This document shows, piece by piece, positions 39,930-52,720 of a DNA stretch of 64,000 bases. The position numbers were made by a program, and so were the translations under genes. The notes beneath the pieces were generated by a model that had not been told where the DNA came from, ran no database searches, and saw only the letters and a list, made by a program, of their open reading frames with translations. The stretch spans positions 9,592,373 to 9,656,372 of the forward strand of contig OZ038313.1 in assembly GCA_964035775.1 (NCBI GenBank), in the 5' to 3' direction. Source of the stretch: Osedax frankpressi. Lineage: Eukaryota > Annelida > Polychaeta > Sabellida > Siboglinidae. Position 1 is the first letter of the stretch, and each line of letters opens with the position of its first letter.

Positions 39930-40785
39930 CTGAATCATATTAGTATTGCTATTATAGACAACATTATGTAGATAATTGTTTTACTGGTTTTTGGATAAAT
40001 ATATATATATCTTAATAAATAAATCAGAATGATGTTGGCATCCCCAAATATATATAGCATTGTGATATGCTTTTTTATAAATATCGTACTTTAAAGAAGA
40101 TTTGTGAAATAAATTATTATATAATGTATGTAATGTTTAAAATATATACTAATTATAATTAATAATAGACACTAGTGATATTATTTGGTTTCTTCCATAA
40201 TACTAGAGTTAATATATTATATCGGCAATTCTAATAAAAAAGGTAAATTATAAAATAATATTGGATGAATATTAGTTTTTAACTTTAAATAAATACTCTA
40301 TCTATCTATGGATGTGAGTAAGAGTGAAATTATATATTCATATATGTATGAATATGTACTATACACCTATACACAATATACAGTGTATATATTACATATT
40401 TATTAATTATACATTATATTATGTAAACATTAAAATAAAATAATGTTAATAAACATTTTTTTTGAAATTCAAATAATATAATGATATATAATTTATTAAA
40501 ATTTCAACATGCATGTTGTAAATACATTTTTTTAAATTAATTCTAAAGTGTTTAAGTGTTCATTTGAAGTACATGTGTTTATTATATAATATTTATTTGT
40601 TTGGATACAATTTGACATACATTATTATCATTAATATTATAATATCATAACGAAAACTATGCGATTATATTGTACAATGCATATTAATATTAATACATCA
40701 CAATAAGATAACATAATATAATATACATAATATACATAATATACATCACAATAAGATGTAATATATTATTCTTATATATGCACAG
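39930..40785. other. Upstream of CFAP157, AT-rich, nothing recognised
   Basis: No open frame or clear promoter box is visible. It ends in the hAT-like element's target duplication, ATGCACAG, at 40778-40785. Confidence 0.45.
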
Positions 40786-42196
40786 TAGGGTGGATCACTT
40801 TTTTCAGAGTTAACTGGCTCACTCAGCATATAAACTATAATACATATAAAAATTAATAATATAATTAAAATATATATATTTGCAATATTAAGGTGACGCC
40901 AGAAGTCAGAATATATCGACTTATTAAAAATTATAAATATTTTTAAGAAAAATGTCCCATTAAAAATAAATAAATACTTGTTTTCTCTATTATTTTCGCC
41001 TTTTTATGAATATTTGTTTATACCAATATACTATATATTTTAAAAAAATTATTTTTCACAATGAATTTACGCAATAAATCTCCATTTTGTACTTTATTTA
41101 CACCTATAATTATGAGTAATCGGCAGCTTCCAATTTATATATATATTTCCATTTAATATTGTCAATTAAATTATCCTTATAGATTAAGTTATTTCAAAGC
41201 TACAAATACAATTTTTAATTTTGCAACTTTAAATAATTTACCTACAATATCCTGAAATAAATTCGATGTCAATTATTATTGTAAAAAGTGTAATATATAT
41301 TTATGTATACATCTTAAATAATACTTACTCATTAACTACTGATTTAGTATTATTTCTAGGTTTAATATTAATATTTATAATTTTTTAAATTCTAGATTTC
41401 CAGGAATAATTTGTAATATTCTAATATTAATAAATTATCAATACTACTACTATAAGATGTTCAAATTAACTTATATTTCCTATTAACTATATTCAATGAT
41501 AGCTAATATTACATAGTTATAATATTAAAAAATAAATCATATTTTGTAAAAATGTACATTGGTATTACATATTTGCATATAATTTAATAAGTTTTGCTTT
41601 TTTTATCTCAACGGTATATATAGTAAGTATATATCATAGTAAGTATAAATATTTAAAAAAATGATTTCTAAATAAATTATTTGTATAATTTGAAATTTGA
41701 ATTTTTTTCATGAAAAACACTTATAAATCCAATTTAAATTTAAATTGGTAATATTGTTTTATCATTACCCATTCCATAGGGAACAAATACAACTAATGTA
41801 ATATGGCTTATAAATTTTACACTATTTTAAGAACAGAAAATTTCAAAAATATACAACAAATTATTAAAATTTAATTTTCCTGGAATTTCCTAGTAACAAT
41901 TAAAAAAAATGTTTAATATATTTTTATTTAATAATATATCATAGAAAGATGTTAGCCATTTTTCATTATTAAAAAATCATTATTGCCATTAAATTTTAAT
42001 ATTGCTCCTATATTTTGCATGTTAAATATTGTATCTCTCCCATGTTAAATTTGAATGGGGTGGCTCAGCCATGGCTCAGCTATAATTTAAAAAAAAATTA
42101 AAATTTATATATATTCATTATAACTCATATCTTTACTATATATAATAGATGAGCCAATAAATAATATTGAAATATGTATCAAAATGATTCACTCTA
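40786..42196. mobile_element. Non-autonomous hAT-like DNA transposon, copy 1
   Basis: It starts TAGGGTGGATCAC and ends TGATTCACTCTA, giving short inverted ends. It is flanked by an exact 8-bp duplication, ATGCACAG (40778-40785 and 42197-42204), which fits the hAT target form nTnnnnAn. It is 1,411 bp with no transposase frame. A second, diverged copy lies at 59053-60200. It sits between CFAP157 and the SDR gene. Confidence 0.9.
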
Positions 42197-42207
42197 ATGC
42201 ACAGTAT

Positions 42208-42241
<34 letters not shown>

Positions 42242-43952
42242 CATATTATATATATATGAGTATTAATATTATTATATATATGAGTATATTAATACATATC
42301 ATATAATATCTATTGTATTAACTTATACATAAATTATAGTTTATTTAAAATTCACAATCAATTTTTAAATCAAGCTACATAATTTAAATTATACTGTGAA
42401 TATTTCCAAATTTAAAAAAGGGTATATATATTAATATCTTAATATATGTTAAAACAATAGAAACAATAATATATAAGTCACAATTTATTAAAGGGTACTA
42501 TAGTAATATGTATATTATAATATATAATATTCCTATAAACATATTTTAAAGTAGTTTTATATAATAATATATAATACAAAATGTATTAAAGGGTTACTAT
42601 ATTAACATATATAATATTCCTATAATAATATTTTAAAGTAATTTTATCTAAAGCATGAACACTGAGAATTCATGAGATCACAATATTATATACATGAATG
42701 TACAGGATAATTTCCAACATTTAATATATTTTAATATTTATCATATCTATGATATATAATATTCAAATATATAAATTAAGTATACTACACAGTAATGATT
42801 AGATACAATTACCTGTTAGTATTGAATGCAAATGCACTCACAGTCCAAATAATAATATAACTCCCGTTGCCATAAACAAATGAACCGATGTCTTTGTTTC
42901 AAAAATAAGTTTAGATGATAATAGATTGTAATTGATATGTAGTTACATTATTTATACATGGTTAAACTGGACTAATAGTTAAATAAATGTATTATAATAC
43001 TTATATATGCGTGATAAATTGAAATATCTTAAACAAATAATATCATCATATATATTTATGTTATATTATGTAGATATAAATAATAGAAAGGATATTTTGT
43101 ATAATATATAATCAAAATAAAGATAGTAATATCAAATCAAATCATTGTTATATTCTTTTATTGTAATATATTAAGTAAAATTTTCATATAAACTTATAAA
43201 TATTGTGAAACTTAAAAAGTTTATAAACTTAGTAACAGATTAATTCATATATACAATGAGTATTAATAATATATATAACTTTTAAAGCAATAATGGAGTA
43301 ATTTGTTATTACAGTAATAGTATAGTAAGTAAGAAAAGTCTATTTAGACTTTTCTACTATATTATATGGTAATTATATATTTAAGAAAACCATAAAGTAA
43401 ATAGCTATATTATGTATTTATAAATAATTGTACAGTATATTGTTTATCAGTATAATCAAATACATTTTTTTTAAAGATATTTAAATTAAAAATAATTAAT
43501 TATTATGATTAAATTTAACAATTTATTAAAGATTTAGAAAATCTATAATGCTAAAATGAAAATATTTATATACAAAGTAAATTAAAGTTTTATTTAGTTC
43601 AAATAATAAAATATATCCATGAATCGCATATATAAATATAGAAGAGTGCAAGTGTATACATATAGTATATAGTATATAGTAGATTGGTATGTAGCGCAAT
43701 TATTTGATAAAAAATAATACTAAATACATGGAAAACAATATTGTTTTGTGAATTTTCTATTGTTTATAACATAATATACAAAAAATATATAATATATATA
43801 TAATTTTCTGTATTTCTTCGATTATTTGTATATAAATGTATGTAGCATAATAATAGGGCAAAATAAAAACAAAAATTGAAATATTTACAAGTTTTTAAAA
43901 TGCATTTTCCATTTATAAAATAAATATAATTATTTAACTAAATTAAATTATT
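42197..43952. other. Downstream of the SDR gene, AT-rich
   Basis: It holds an (AT)n run at 42208-42258 and no supported gene. The 3' UTR of the SDR gene should begin here on the minus strand. Confidence 0.45.
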
Positions 43953-46900
43953 CTACGACTCATTGATTTTCAATTCCTCATCATCAGCTGCAGTTACAGT
44001 AACTTCTGGAGTTTCTACTTTGGTTAATTCCTTTTTTGGTTCTTCAGATTTTGTCTCCTCAACAGTATTATCCTTTTTCTCTTCAGCTTTTTTTTCAGAT
44101 TCTTTAACTTCATCTTTCTTCTCTGTAGTTTCAGTCTCAGGTTTTTCTTCATCCTTCTCCTCAGCAGATCCATTTGTCTGAACTTCGGCTGGTTTCTCCT
44201 GTTTAATAAATTCAGAACAATGAGAAATAATTAAAAGTGGTATATTCCATATTTAGGCTATAAATTGATGCACTTACCTCAACTACTTCTACGGGTCTCT
44301 CAACTTCAATCTTTTCAAATCCATTCAAGTTGACATATCTAGCACTTAAGTCAAAGAGCTTCTTTTGATTTTCTTCATTAAGAGTTTCTTCAGAAGATTT
44401 ACTTTCAACAAGGTCCGTGTAATACTTTCCAGTTTCAACTGTATATAAAAGAGATAAATTAATAACAAATAAATGGTATTGAATAAGTTAGTATAAAATA
44501 TGAGTATGGTTAAAAAGAAAAATATATAAAATAAGCTAACCAGCAAATTTATCATCAAGAACCAACGAAGCAATAGCATGGGCTCCAGAGTTATTGGCAC
44601 TGTTGGTAGTAACGCGGTTGATCTTATTAGTAAGATTCTTAACTCCACCAACAATGTAACGACAATAGAATTTTTGCGCTCTTGAAGAACTACGATATAC
44701 ATCAGTACCGGGAATGTATCCTATAATAATAGTGAAATATATTGAAATATAAAACATCAATTATAAAGTAATTATTTAGTAATTATTAAATAAAATACTA
44801 TAATCTCTAATGAATATATCAAACCTGGATTAACATTGTTGACCACGATTTCATCTTCAGCGAGTTTTCGCGAAAGTTCATAGGAAACCATAAGGTTTAC
44901 AGCTTTAGAATTTTTGTAAGCTTGAACACTGTTATAGGCACCTTCTTTAAATAAAAAGAAGTCCTCCATATCGAAAGCATTAACTCCTGTAATACATAAT
45001 AACTTCATTAGAATTAGAGCTAGAATTATAACCTAAGCAATAAATAACGCTAAATAAGAAAACACCAACCATTACGACGTTTGTTAGCTTCCAGAGTGTC
45101 ATGTAAAGAACTAGTTACATTAATAATGCGAGCATCGAAAACTGGTTCATACACTTTCTCTTTCTCTTCCTCTTCCTTTACTTCTTCTTTAACCTCTTCC
45201 TTAACTTCCTCCTTAACATCGCTTTTCTTTTCATCCTCTTTGGTTTGTTCATCTTTCTGTTCTTTCTTAGGTTCAACATTAACTTCTTCCTTCACTTCCT
45301 CTTTTGATTCAACTTCAGTTACTTTAGGTTTTTCTAGATTAAATAAATATATTAAATAGATATAGAATAATCTTAAATTTTGTGATCAAAAATTATATAC
45401 TTTTAATTAGGTAAATAAATAAAGTTATATAGACCAGATATATTTATTATTACCTTCAGATTTCTCATCAATTGGAGATGCATCACCATTTTTCAATTTA
45501 TCTTCTACAGCATCTTCTTTAACTGACTGCTCTTTAGTTGGTTCTTCTGTGGTTGTTTCTTCAACTGGCTCTGGTTTCACAGGTGCATACTTGCGCGAAT
45601 TAGGCTTCATTGAGTCCACCAGTAAATTTGTCAAAAGAAATGGACCTATGAATGTATTAATAAAAATTAATAAAAATTAATTCAAAATATCAATTTTCAA
45701 TATATAAATGTATCTAATAACATAAATTAAAATATTAAATTGCGAGATTATATTAAAACATTATATAAGTCATATATTATATAAGAAATTATAAAGTTTT
45801 TGTGTTATAAAGATTTATATAGATAAGCTAGCATATTTAGTAGTTGATAACACATAGAATGAACTATTTCAGATATGTTGTATATGGGGAAGACCATCTA
45901 TTGAGCAATGCATAGGCAGGTCATAGATCAGATTGTGAACATGTGCCAAGAGAATTGTGAGTAGATCAAAAATGAGTGGAGTGAAGAGAGAGAGAGCGAG
46001 AGCAAGAGAGAGGTAGAGAGAAAGAGAGAGAGAAAGAGAGAGATATAGAGAGAAAGAGAGAGAGATAACCCTTAACATAGATGGTAGTATTGATTAAACA
46101 ATAAAAAGTAGACCAGACAGGGATTTCCTATAGAATTTACATAAATATGCAATTTATAAAATCAAATTGAAATATTCATCATTTTCAATTTTAAAATCAA
46201 TTATCCATTTATACAAGAGATGTTAAAAATTATATTTTAGATTGTATTCAATATATGTGTGTATTACTTTATACAAATATTACCATGGTAATGTATCTAA
46301 AAACACCAGAGGAATAAAAAAACAAGTATATCCATCACAATAAATTACAAAAGAGATATATCAACATGTTGAATTGCTTGTCATTGAATACAAAGACTGC
46401 ATTATAAAACACACCATAGAAATTAGCTTCCGTATTACAAAAGGAGATTCTTAAAATAATATATATTTATAACATAATTATAATATAAAGAATCTTGATT
46501 ATAAAAGATATTTGATATTTATTTTTAATATATAATAAATAATGCACAATACAAACCAAGATGATTATTTGCCATGGTGATTTCAAAGTTATCACCATCA
46601 GTGTATTGCCTTTTAAGATCTTTGATATGTAGCATTACACCAGCACTGTTCACAAGGGTATTCAAGCGTTTTCCCGATTCCACAAACTTCTCAACAAATG
46701 AGATAATAGATGCAGCAGATGTCACATCACACTGGGAAATGTAGAGTAATGTTTGAATTGATTCCATTAAACAATACTGGCTATGAAAGTTAACCATACG
46801 TTAGCTATGAAAGTTAACCATACGTTAGCTATGAAAGGTAACCATACGTTAACTATGAAAGTATATTCCTCTATATAATATGATAACTATAGTAGAGAAT

Positions 46901-49182
46901 ATTTGATAACGCATAAACAATAACAGACGAATTAAAATCGATAAATATAAACTGCAGACGAGAATAATTATTCTAATTCATATCGATCTATAGTTGGCGC
47001 TTTTTATCCACAAAAGACAGCCAGAAAAACGTATCACAGCAGATATAAATCGATATACAATAAATATGCTGAATACGACGTCAGTAAAAACGACACCGAA
47101 TAGTTGTAGAGCCCCTAGAGACATTAGGGGAGCCGGTAGGGGAGCCAGTAGAGCCGACGCGATGGCCTGGATGTAATCCCACTCGACTAGCCAAATCCTC
47201 GCCATATGCCAGACAGTAGAGGTCTGCCGTACATGCGATAATGATATTAATATGCACAGGAATAATACCAGATACTGTCTGGTAGGATTCGAGGTGAATT
47301 CCCTCGGACAAATGAATTTATAAATTCTTATTCTCTCTTCTTTTCACATTAATCCATCAAACTGATTCTATTTATTTCAATTTATTTCTCTATATAACTA
47401 TCCTTCACTATCTCACCCTCTCACTCACTCTCTTTCTCACCCTCTCACTCACTCTCTCACTCACCCTCTCACTCACTCTCTTTCTCACCCTCTCACTCAC
47501 TCTCTTTCTCACCCTCTCACTCACTCTCTCACTCACCCTCTCACTCACTCTCTTTCTCACCCTCTCACTCACTCTTTTCTCACCCTCTCACTCACTCTCT
47601 TTATCACCCTCTCACTCACCCTCTCACTCACTCTCTTTCTCACCCTCTCACTCACTCTTTTTCTCACCCTCTCACTGAGTCTCTCACTCACCCATTCACC
47701 AACTCTCTCAAACACCCACACACTAATCCTCTCCCTCATCTACTGACTCACTCGTCAACTATTTCTATTGCTATTACATTCGTATCTCTTATTCATAATG
47801 ACTCTTACTATCTATATATATATCAGTACATATATCAGCCCTATCTCAATGTTATCTTCCTATTGAAATATCCCTTCCAATCTAGTATATTCTATGTATA
47901 TCTGCATATATCTACATTCCTCTCTATAGAATTATAATATATTTAGTCATACTATATTGGAATGGTCAACTCAATTCGTTGATGTAATTGGTTATCGTTA
48001 CGTCATCGGTCGTAAACTAAACGTAAAGATACATACATGTCATGACTAAACTAACGGAAAATGAACACTTAAATAAATGAGATCCGCGTTGATACCGAGG
48101 TCGAGAGGTATACTAAACCCACGTCGAGAATATCATGTGTAAGGTAAACATTACTATAGGAGGCATTGCATTACTTTAGTAATATAAATGCTTAGTTATG
48201 CAGTAATAAGGACTTCGAGGACATCGTAGCATAAACCACGTGACTCGATGGGGCACACCCTATAGGTGGCAAGTCTACGACCATTAGATAAATCTCTTAT
48301 TAGGGAATAGCGAGTGCGTTTTTTAACGGCATCGCAATAGGGATTTACGAGTTTTTACAGGCTTCCATCCAGTTATTAGCAATAGTTGTACATCCGGGTG
48401 TCTAAAAATAGAAACGCATGACATACGATGGTAGAATCGAAGGGTCTAGGTACGGGGTTATTACCATATAACTGATATCATTAAAAAGGTTTTCATTGGT
48501 TGGAATGGAAAAAGAGATCCATAACAAACCATACTTAAGACTAAATAGATGAGTTAAACATAATAACCTGGTAGTAAGGGGTGTAATATAATATGAATAG
48601 GATTGGGAACATCTATATCATAGAGAGGTGAATATAAATAGGCTATACTCTAACTACGATGTTTACAAAAAATTTAGTTAATCGGAGGGTTTTTTAAAAT
48701 TAAATAACCTCCATAATAGTGGGAATAGCGGCGTGAGCTAGACTCTTCTTTAGTTTGTCTAATTGTCGGCCGGCACGTTCCATATCACTGCAAGCCATGA
48801 CCACATCGCAAGCTACGCCCTCTATCGGTTGGCATAACTGTTTGACAACCTCGAATCCGACGCCGCTCTCGGCTCCAGTGACAATTACGCATCGATTGGT
48901 CGGAGTCAGCTTGACCACCTTGACTACCGGTTCGGATTCCTTTACCGATTCAGTTTTAGAATCTTCCGGTTTAGCGTCTTCTGTTTTATCGTCTTCCGGT
49001 TTAGCCTCTTCCGGTTTAGCATCTTCGGGTTTAGAGATAGCGGTGGCTTCGTCGGCAACAGATGGGTTGTCTTCCTTGTGGGCATGACCATTAGACTCCG
49101 GGGTCATGACTACAGCGGGTTCGTTATTAATGGGTTTCACTGCTTCCAGAGTAACCGGTCCATTGTCTATGGCGACTGACAT
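43953..49182 (-). CDS. Short-chain dehydrogenase/reductase with Lys/Glu-rich inserts (8 exons, complete)
   Basis: Exons, 5' to 3': 48709-49182, 46557-46731, 45454-45645, 45070-45333, 44825-44986, 44541-44720, 44278-44438, 43953-44198. All phases agree, giving 617 residues. The core is a classical SDR of the retinol-dehydrogenase-like kind: TGAESGVG (102-109) for cofactor binding, CDVTS (159), NSAG (186-189, usually NNAG), GPFLLTNLL (217-225), INVTSS (351-356) with the catalytic serine, YKNSK with Tyr392 and Lys396, and VNPGYIPGT. VMACSD stands where VMACRD is usual, so NADP binding may differ. Residues 1-95 are disordered with KPEDA-type repeats. About 105 residues (237-341) of KEEVKEEV-type sequence are inserted just before the INVTSS strand, and an acidic tail of about 80 residues ends the protein. 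Redox activity is likely kept, but the substrate is unknown. The start is the first ATG of the frame; an acceptor-like CCTACAG lies just upstream. Confidence 0.92.
46000..46071. repeat. GA-rich simple repeat in SDR intron 2
   Basis: A run of GAGAGA with AAAGAGAG variants between SDR exons 2 and 3. The Leu/Ser-rich frame on the other strand is an artefact. Confidence 0.9.
46782..46864. repeat. 24-bp tandem repeat, about 3.4 copies, in SDR intron 1
   Basis: The unit begins CTATGAAAGTTAACCATACG. It lies about 50 bases upstream (in transcript sense) of the SDR exon 2 acceptor. Confidence 0.9.
46978..47205 (-). CDS. Possible small hydrophobic open frame in SDR intron 1
   Basis: A 75-codon minus-strand frame begins at a true ATG: MARIWLVEWDYIQAIASALL, then a Pro/Leu/Val/Ile-rich stretch that could cross a membrane. 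The region is much more GC-rich than its surroundings, and two other frames (47081-47311 minus, 46994-47176 plus) are also open. Lack of stops may therefore only reflect base content. No family is recognised. Confidence 0.25.
   Translation of the reverse strand: MARIWLVEWDYIQAIASALLAPLPAPLMSLGALQLFGVVFTDVVFSIFIVYRFISAVIRFSGCLLWIKSANYRSI
47398..47720. repeat. CTCACT-rich 24-bp array in SDR intron 1
   Basis: Repeats built on CCTCTCACTCACTCTC followed by TTTCTCAC, about 13 copies with phase slips. Strongly strand-asymmetric pyrimidine tract. Confidence 0.9.
47721..48700. other. Rest of SDR intron 1
   Basis: Unique-looking sequence with base content closer to even than the rest of the window, including a CRE-like TTACGTCA near 47999. 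No exon recognised. It could hold intronic control elements. Confidence 0.35.
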
Positions 49183-50000
49183 ATTAGCTGTAGGTGGAAT
49201 AGGATATTTGATTACTCTCAGAGGGTATCGTAGATTGTATTCAAATATTGAAGAGACCAACGACGCCGCTACTAGAGGTTATAAAGGTGATAAAGCGTTG
49301 GCAGGCTTAAGCTAACGGTGAGACGGGGTGGAGTGTCATGCGTAATAACAAAATTTTAAAAATGTTATTTTCCATAAATTTAGTCTTCTATTTCCAACCG
49401 TATTGTTTGGCGAGCATAAAATGTGATAATCAGTTGGCTTATTGCTGTCAGAATATATTGTAAACATATGTATATTGTTGATAACATGTGTTTTTGTGTA
49501 TAAGATTATTTATAATATTCTAATTAATACTATTTTATATAATTTCACATATTTTACATATTTTAAATATTTTACATAAATATCTAATTTTTGAAATTCA
49601 TGAGAATTTATATATTATAGAATATAAATTCCATTAGTTTTAATTTTATATTGTTTATTTCATAATATATATCAGAAGAAAAATTCATTCAAAATTGAAT
49701 TATCTAATAAGAATCAAGAATAATTTAAATAGATTGTTTTTTTCTGATATATAATATAAGTTGTATACAACTAAATTATATTTATATTTAGAAACAGTAA
49801 TACATTATGGGATAATTGCATAAAAATACTTACATTTTTATGTAACAATTTTATATTATTTTATTTGTTTCTACTGTTGTAGTGTAATAAAAAACATATA
49901 AATACATACATAAGTTTTAAATATTAAAATTGTAAACGGCTTTTACATTTTTCATTGATGATAAATGAATACATCATTCTAAGTTTAATGAGAAATAACT

Positions 50001-50240
50001 TACCTATATGTTAATATCCTTTAGTTGTAGGTGTTAATCCGTGAGTCGATAATGTATGTGTATATATGATAAAAGAATGCGCAAAAAGTATAAATAAAAG
50101 CAAGGATACAAACGAGCAAGCTTAGTTGTTAAACTGGAGAGAAACAACGCTACGAGTCTACTTGAATGACGGAGAGGCGTGCGATTGGAGCGCGCAATCA
50201 CGTGATATTAAAACTGTATTCCTATTGGCTAACTGGACAA
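50001..50240 (-). promoter_or_regulatory. Probable SDR promoter and 5' UTR exon end
   Basis: On the minus strand, CCAAT boxes at 50224-50228 and 50174-50178 flank a perfect E-box, TCACGTGA, at 50198-50205 in a GC-richer patch. About 195 bases downstream a strong donor (ATATAG then GTAAGTT) occurs at 50004/50003. Its likely partner is the CCTACAG acceptor a few bases before the SDR ATG at 49182. I infer a non-coding first exon and a promoter here. The full TCACGTGA form is bound by bHLH-zip factors such as USF, MITF and TFEB types in animals. Confidence 0.55.
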
Positions 50241-50358
50241 AGGCTCCCGCCTCTATGGTTTGAAGTACAATTTTATTTCGAAAAGTATTACGTAATCCAA
50301 CTATTGAATTTTATGATTCAAAGGGTAGATATGGTCATATAAGTCTCGAACACATTAA

Positions 50359-50389
<31 letters not shown>

Positions 50390-50659
50390 TTTCGTATAGG
50401 ATATAAATGTATAATGTGAATTCATAATACGTATGTGACATACGATACCAGAGCTATGTTATTGTATACCGTATACTACAATATACTATTATAGCACGTA
50501 ATTAAGTGCACATACCAACTATAGAGTGTATAATATAATACGTGTGAAATGTGAACACCGTGAATAGAATGATGGTCACATAATAACGCCAGTATAATTA
50601 CCCACCATATACTGTACTGTATATATATATAGTCAATACGAATTTAACCTATATGATTG

Positions 50660-51327
50660 TGTACACCGTACACCGTACACCGTACACCGTACACCGTACA
50701 CCGTACACCGTACACCGTACACCGTACACCGTACACCGTACACCGTACACCGTACACCGTACACCGTACACCGTACACCGTACACCGTACACCGTACACC
50801 GTACACCGTACACCGTACACCGTACACCGTACACCGTACACCGTACACCGTACACCGTACACCGTACACCGTACACCGTACACCGTACACCGTACACCGT
50901 ACACCGTACACCGTACACCGTACACCGTACACCGTACACCGTACACCGTACACCGTACACCGTACACCGTACACCGTACACCGTACACCGTACACCGTAC
51001 ACCGTACACCGTACACCGTACACCGTACACCGTACACCGTACACCGTACACCGTACACCGTACACCGTACACCGTACACCGTACACCGTACACCGTACAC
51101 CGTACACCGTACACCGTACACCGTACACCGTACACCGTACACCGTACACCGTACACCGTACACCGTACACCGTACACCGTACACCGTACACCGTACACCG
51201 TACACCGTACACCGTACACCGTACACCGTACACCGTACACCGTACACCGTACACCGTACACCGTACACCGTACACCGTACACCGTACACCGTACACCGTA
51301 CACCGTACACCGTACACCGTACACCGT
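50660..51327. repeat. 7-bp satellite CGTACAC, about 95 copies
   Basis: Essentially perfect tandem CGTACAC. The unit has no stop in any frame and is not a multiple of three, which creates long false frames on both strands. Confidence 0.98.
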
Positions 51328-52479
51328 TTATATCTAGTGGAGTTTCACTCGCCAGATTAAAAAAACAGTGAATTCTATAGAAAATTAGTTTTTCTAAAGT
51401 TAAACTAAATCGTCAACAGAAATCTCAATAAAGCGTTTTCTCTGACCTCGATTTGAACTTTAACCTAGACGTGAACTATCAAATCCTTAAGCGTATTGTT
51501 AGCTAACATTTCCATATATCCGATTACATAATAGCCGGTGTCGTCATAATTGCATAATGATCTGATATCGCGGTATGCCTGTATATTATCTAACATTTAT
51601 ATTCCTATCTTCTACATAGTCAGTAAATACCGCAACTTCTGGTTAGGTTGCCAACGATTTAGTTATACTATTGTGTAGAGCTCACAAAACCCGTGTTGCA
51701 TATGATATGATATCATATATATATTATTTAGTATAATATATCCTGGTTAGAATATGTTATAATCATATATCATTTGCCAATATGTTATAATTTGTAATAT
51801 AACGAAGTTTTTTATATACAATATAGTAATACAATGTAGAGCTATTCTAGATACCAGAAACTATAGTAGTGTGATGTCAATCACTTAGTATACTTTCTGG
51901 TGTAAATATAATGTATACTGGCATATATTTAAAGAATATTGTTACTTACTATTAGTTATTAGTTAATAACATTAGTTATTAGTAATATGATTTATAGTTA
52001 TTAATATTCGAATTGATAATTTAGTAAAAAAAATAATGCAAATAATTTCGAGAATAAAATCCAAAGAAAGATAAAGATTAATGTGTATAATATATAGCTA
52101 TATAATATTATATATATATATATATTAAATCTAATATAAAACTCCATATATAAGCTACAGTTATATTCAAATCTAATTTACACTGTGGATCTTGTACATT
52201 GTACAATGTACAATTAACAATGGAAATCCATCACCGGCACTCTAATATACATAGCGTACCCTATAGGGGGCAAATAACGTAAATGTACTATATCCAGCAA
52301 GGTCCAATAGCGTCACTGGTTTAGGGTAGCGAGAGAATTCCTTCTAATGCATTAATAAACATTAATAAACAAGTGTACACATGTTATGCAACACGTAGTT
52401 TTATATTTGTGGTAAACATCAATTGGTTTTGAAATGCATTGTAAACTGTAGAATATACTTCATCTACGGTATTATGGCC
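51328..52479. other. Intergenic, no gene recognised
   Basis: AT-rich with a palindromic TGTACATTGTACAATGTACA-type cluster at 52193-52213. No supported open frame. Confidence 0.4.
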
Positions 52480-52484
52480 GTTAG

Positions 52485-52720
52485 AGGGGTGAGTCACCGC
52501 GTTCCATACTTCGTAACGATATGCAATAAAGTAGGTCAACTACTCAGCGGGACTCTTTCTTGAATCCGCCCGCCCAGGATGACTCATCTCCAGTCGTGCG
52601 TGAGTCACCAGCGAAATGGAATAGCCATCGCTAGCCGTTAGGCCTAATTTACATAGCGGGGGCGATTCACCACAACACACATGGGCCGGATCCTACAACG
52701 GGAACCACACTGCGGCCACT
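52485..52720. promoter_or_regulatory. GC-richer island with three AP-1-type sites
   Basis: TGAGTCA at 52490-52496 (inside the palindrome GGTGAGTCACC), TGACTCA at 52580-52586 and TGAGTCA at 52601-52607 fall within 118 bases. A CCGCCCGCCC run at about 52567-52575 and GGGGGCG near 52660 resemble Sp1-type boxes. The island looks like an enhancer or promoter, but no transcript can be tied to it from sequence. Confidence 0.45.

Noticed and set aside
43963-45359. Ser-rich plus-strand frames
   Set aside because: Antisense shadows of the Lys/Glu-rich SDR exons.
48755-49315. Plus-strand frames of 110 and 69 codons
   Set aside because: Antisense shadows of SDR exon 1 and its upstream sequence.
50633-51360. 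Five long open frames on both strands
   Set aside because: They are translations of the CGTACAC satellite, which has no stop in any frame; not genes.
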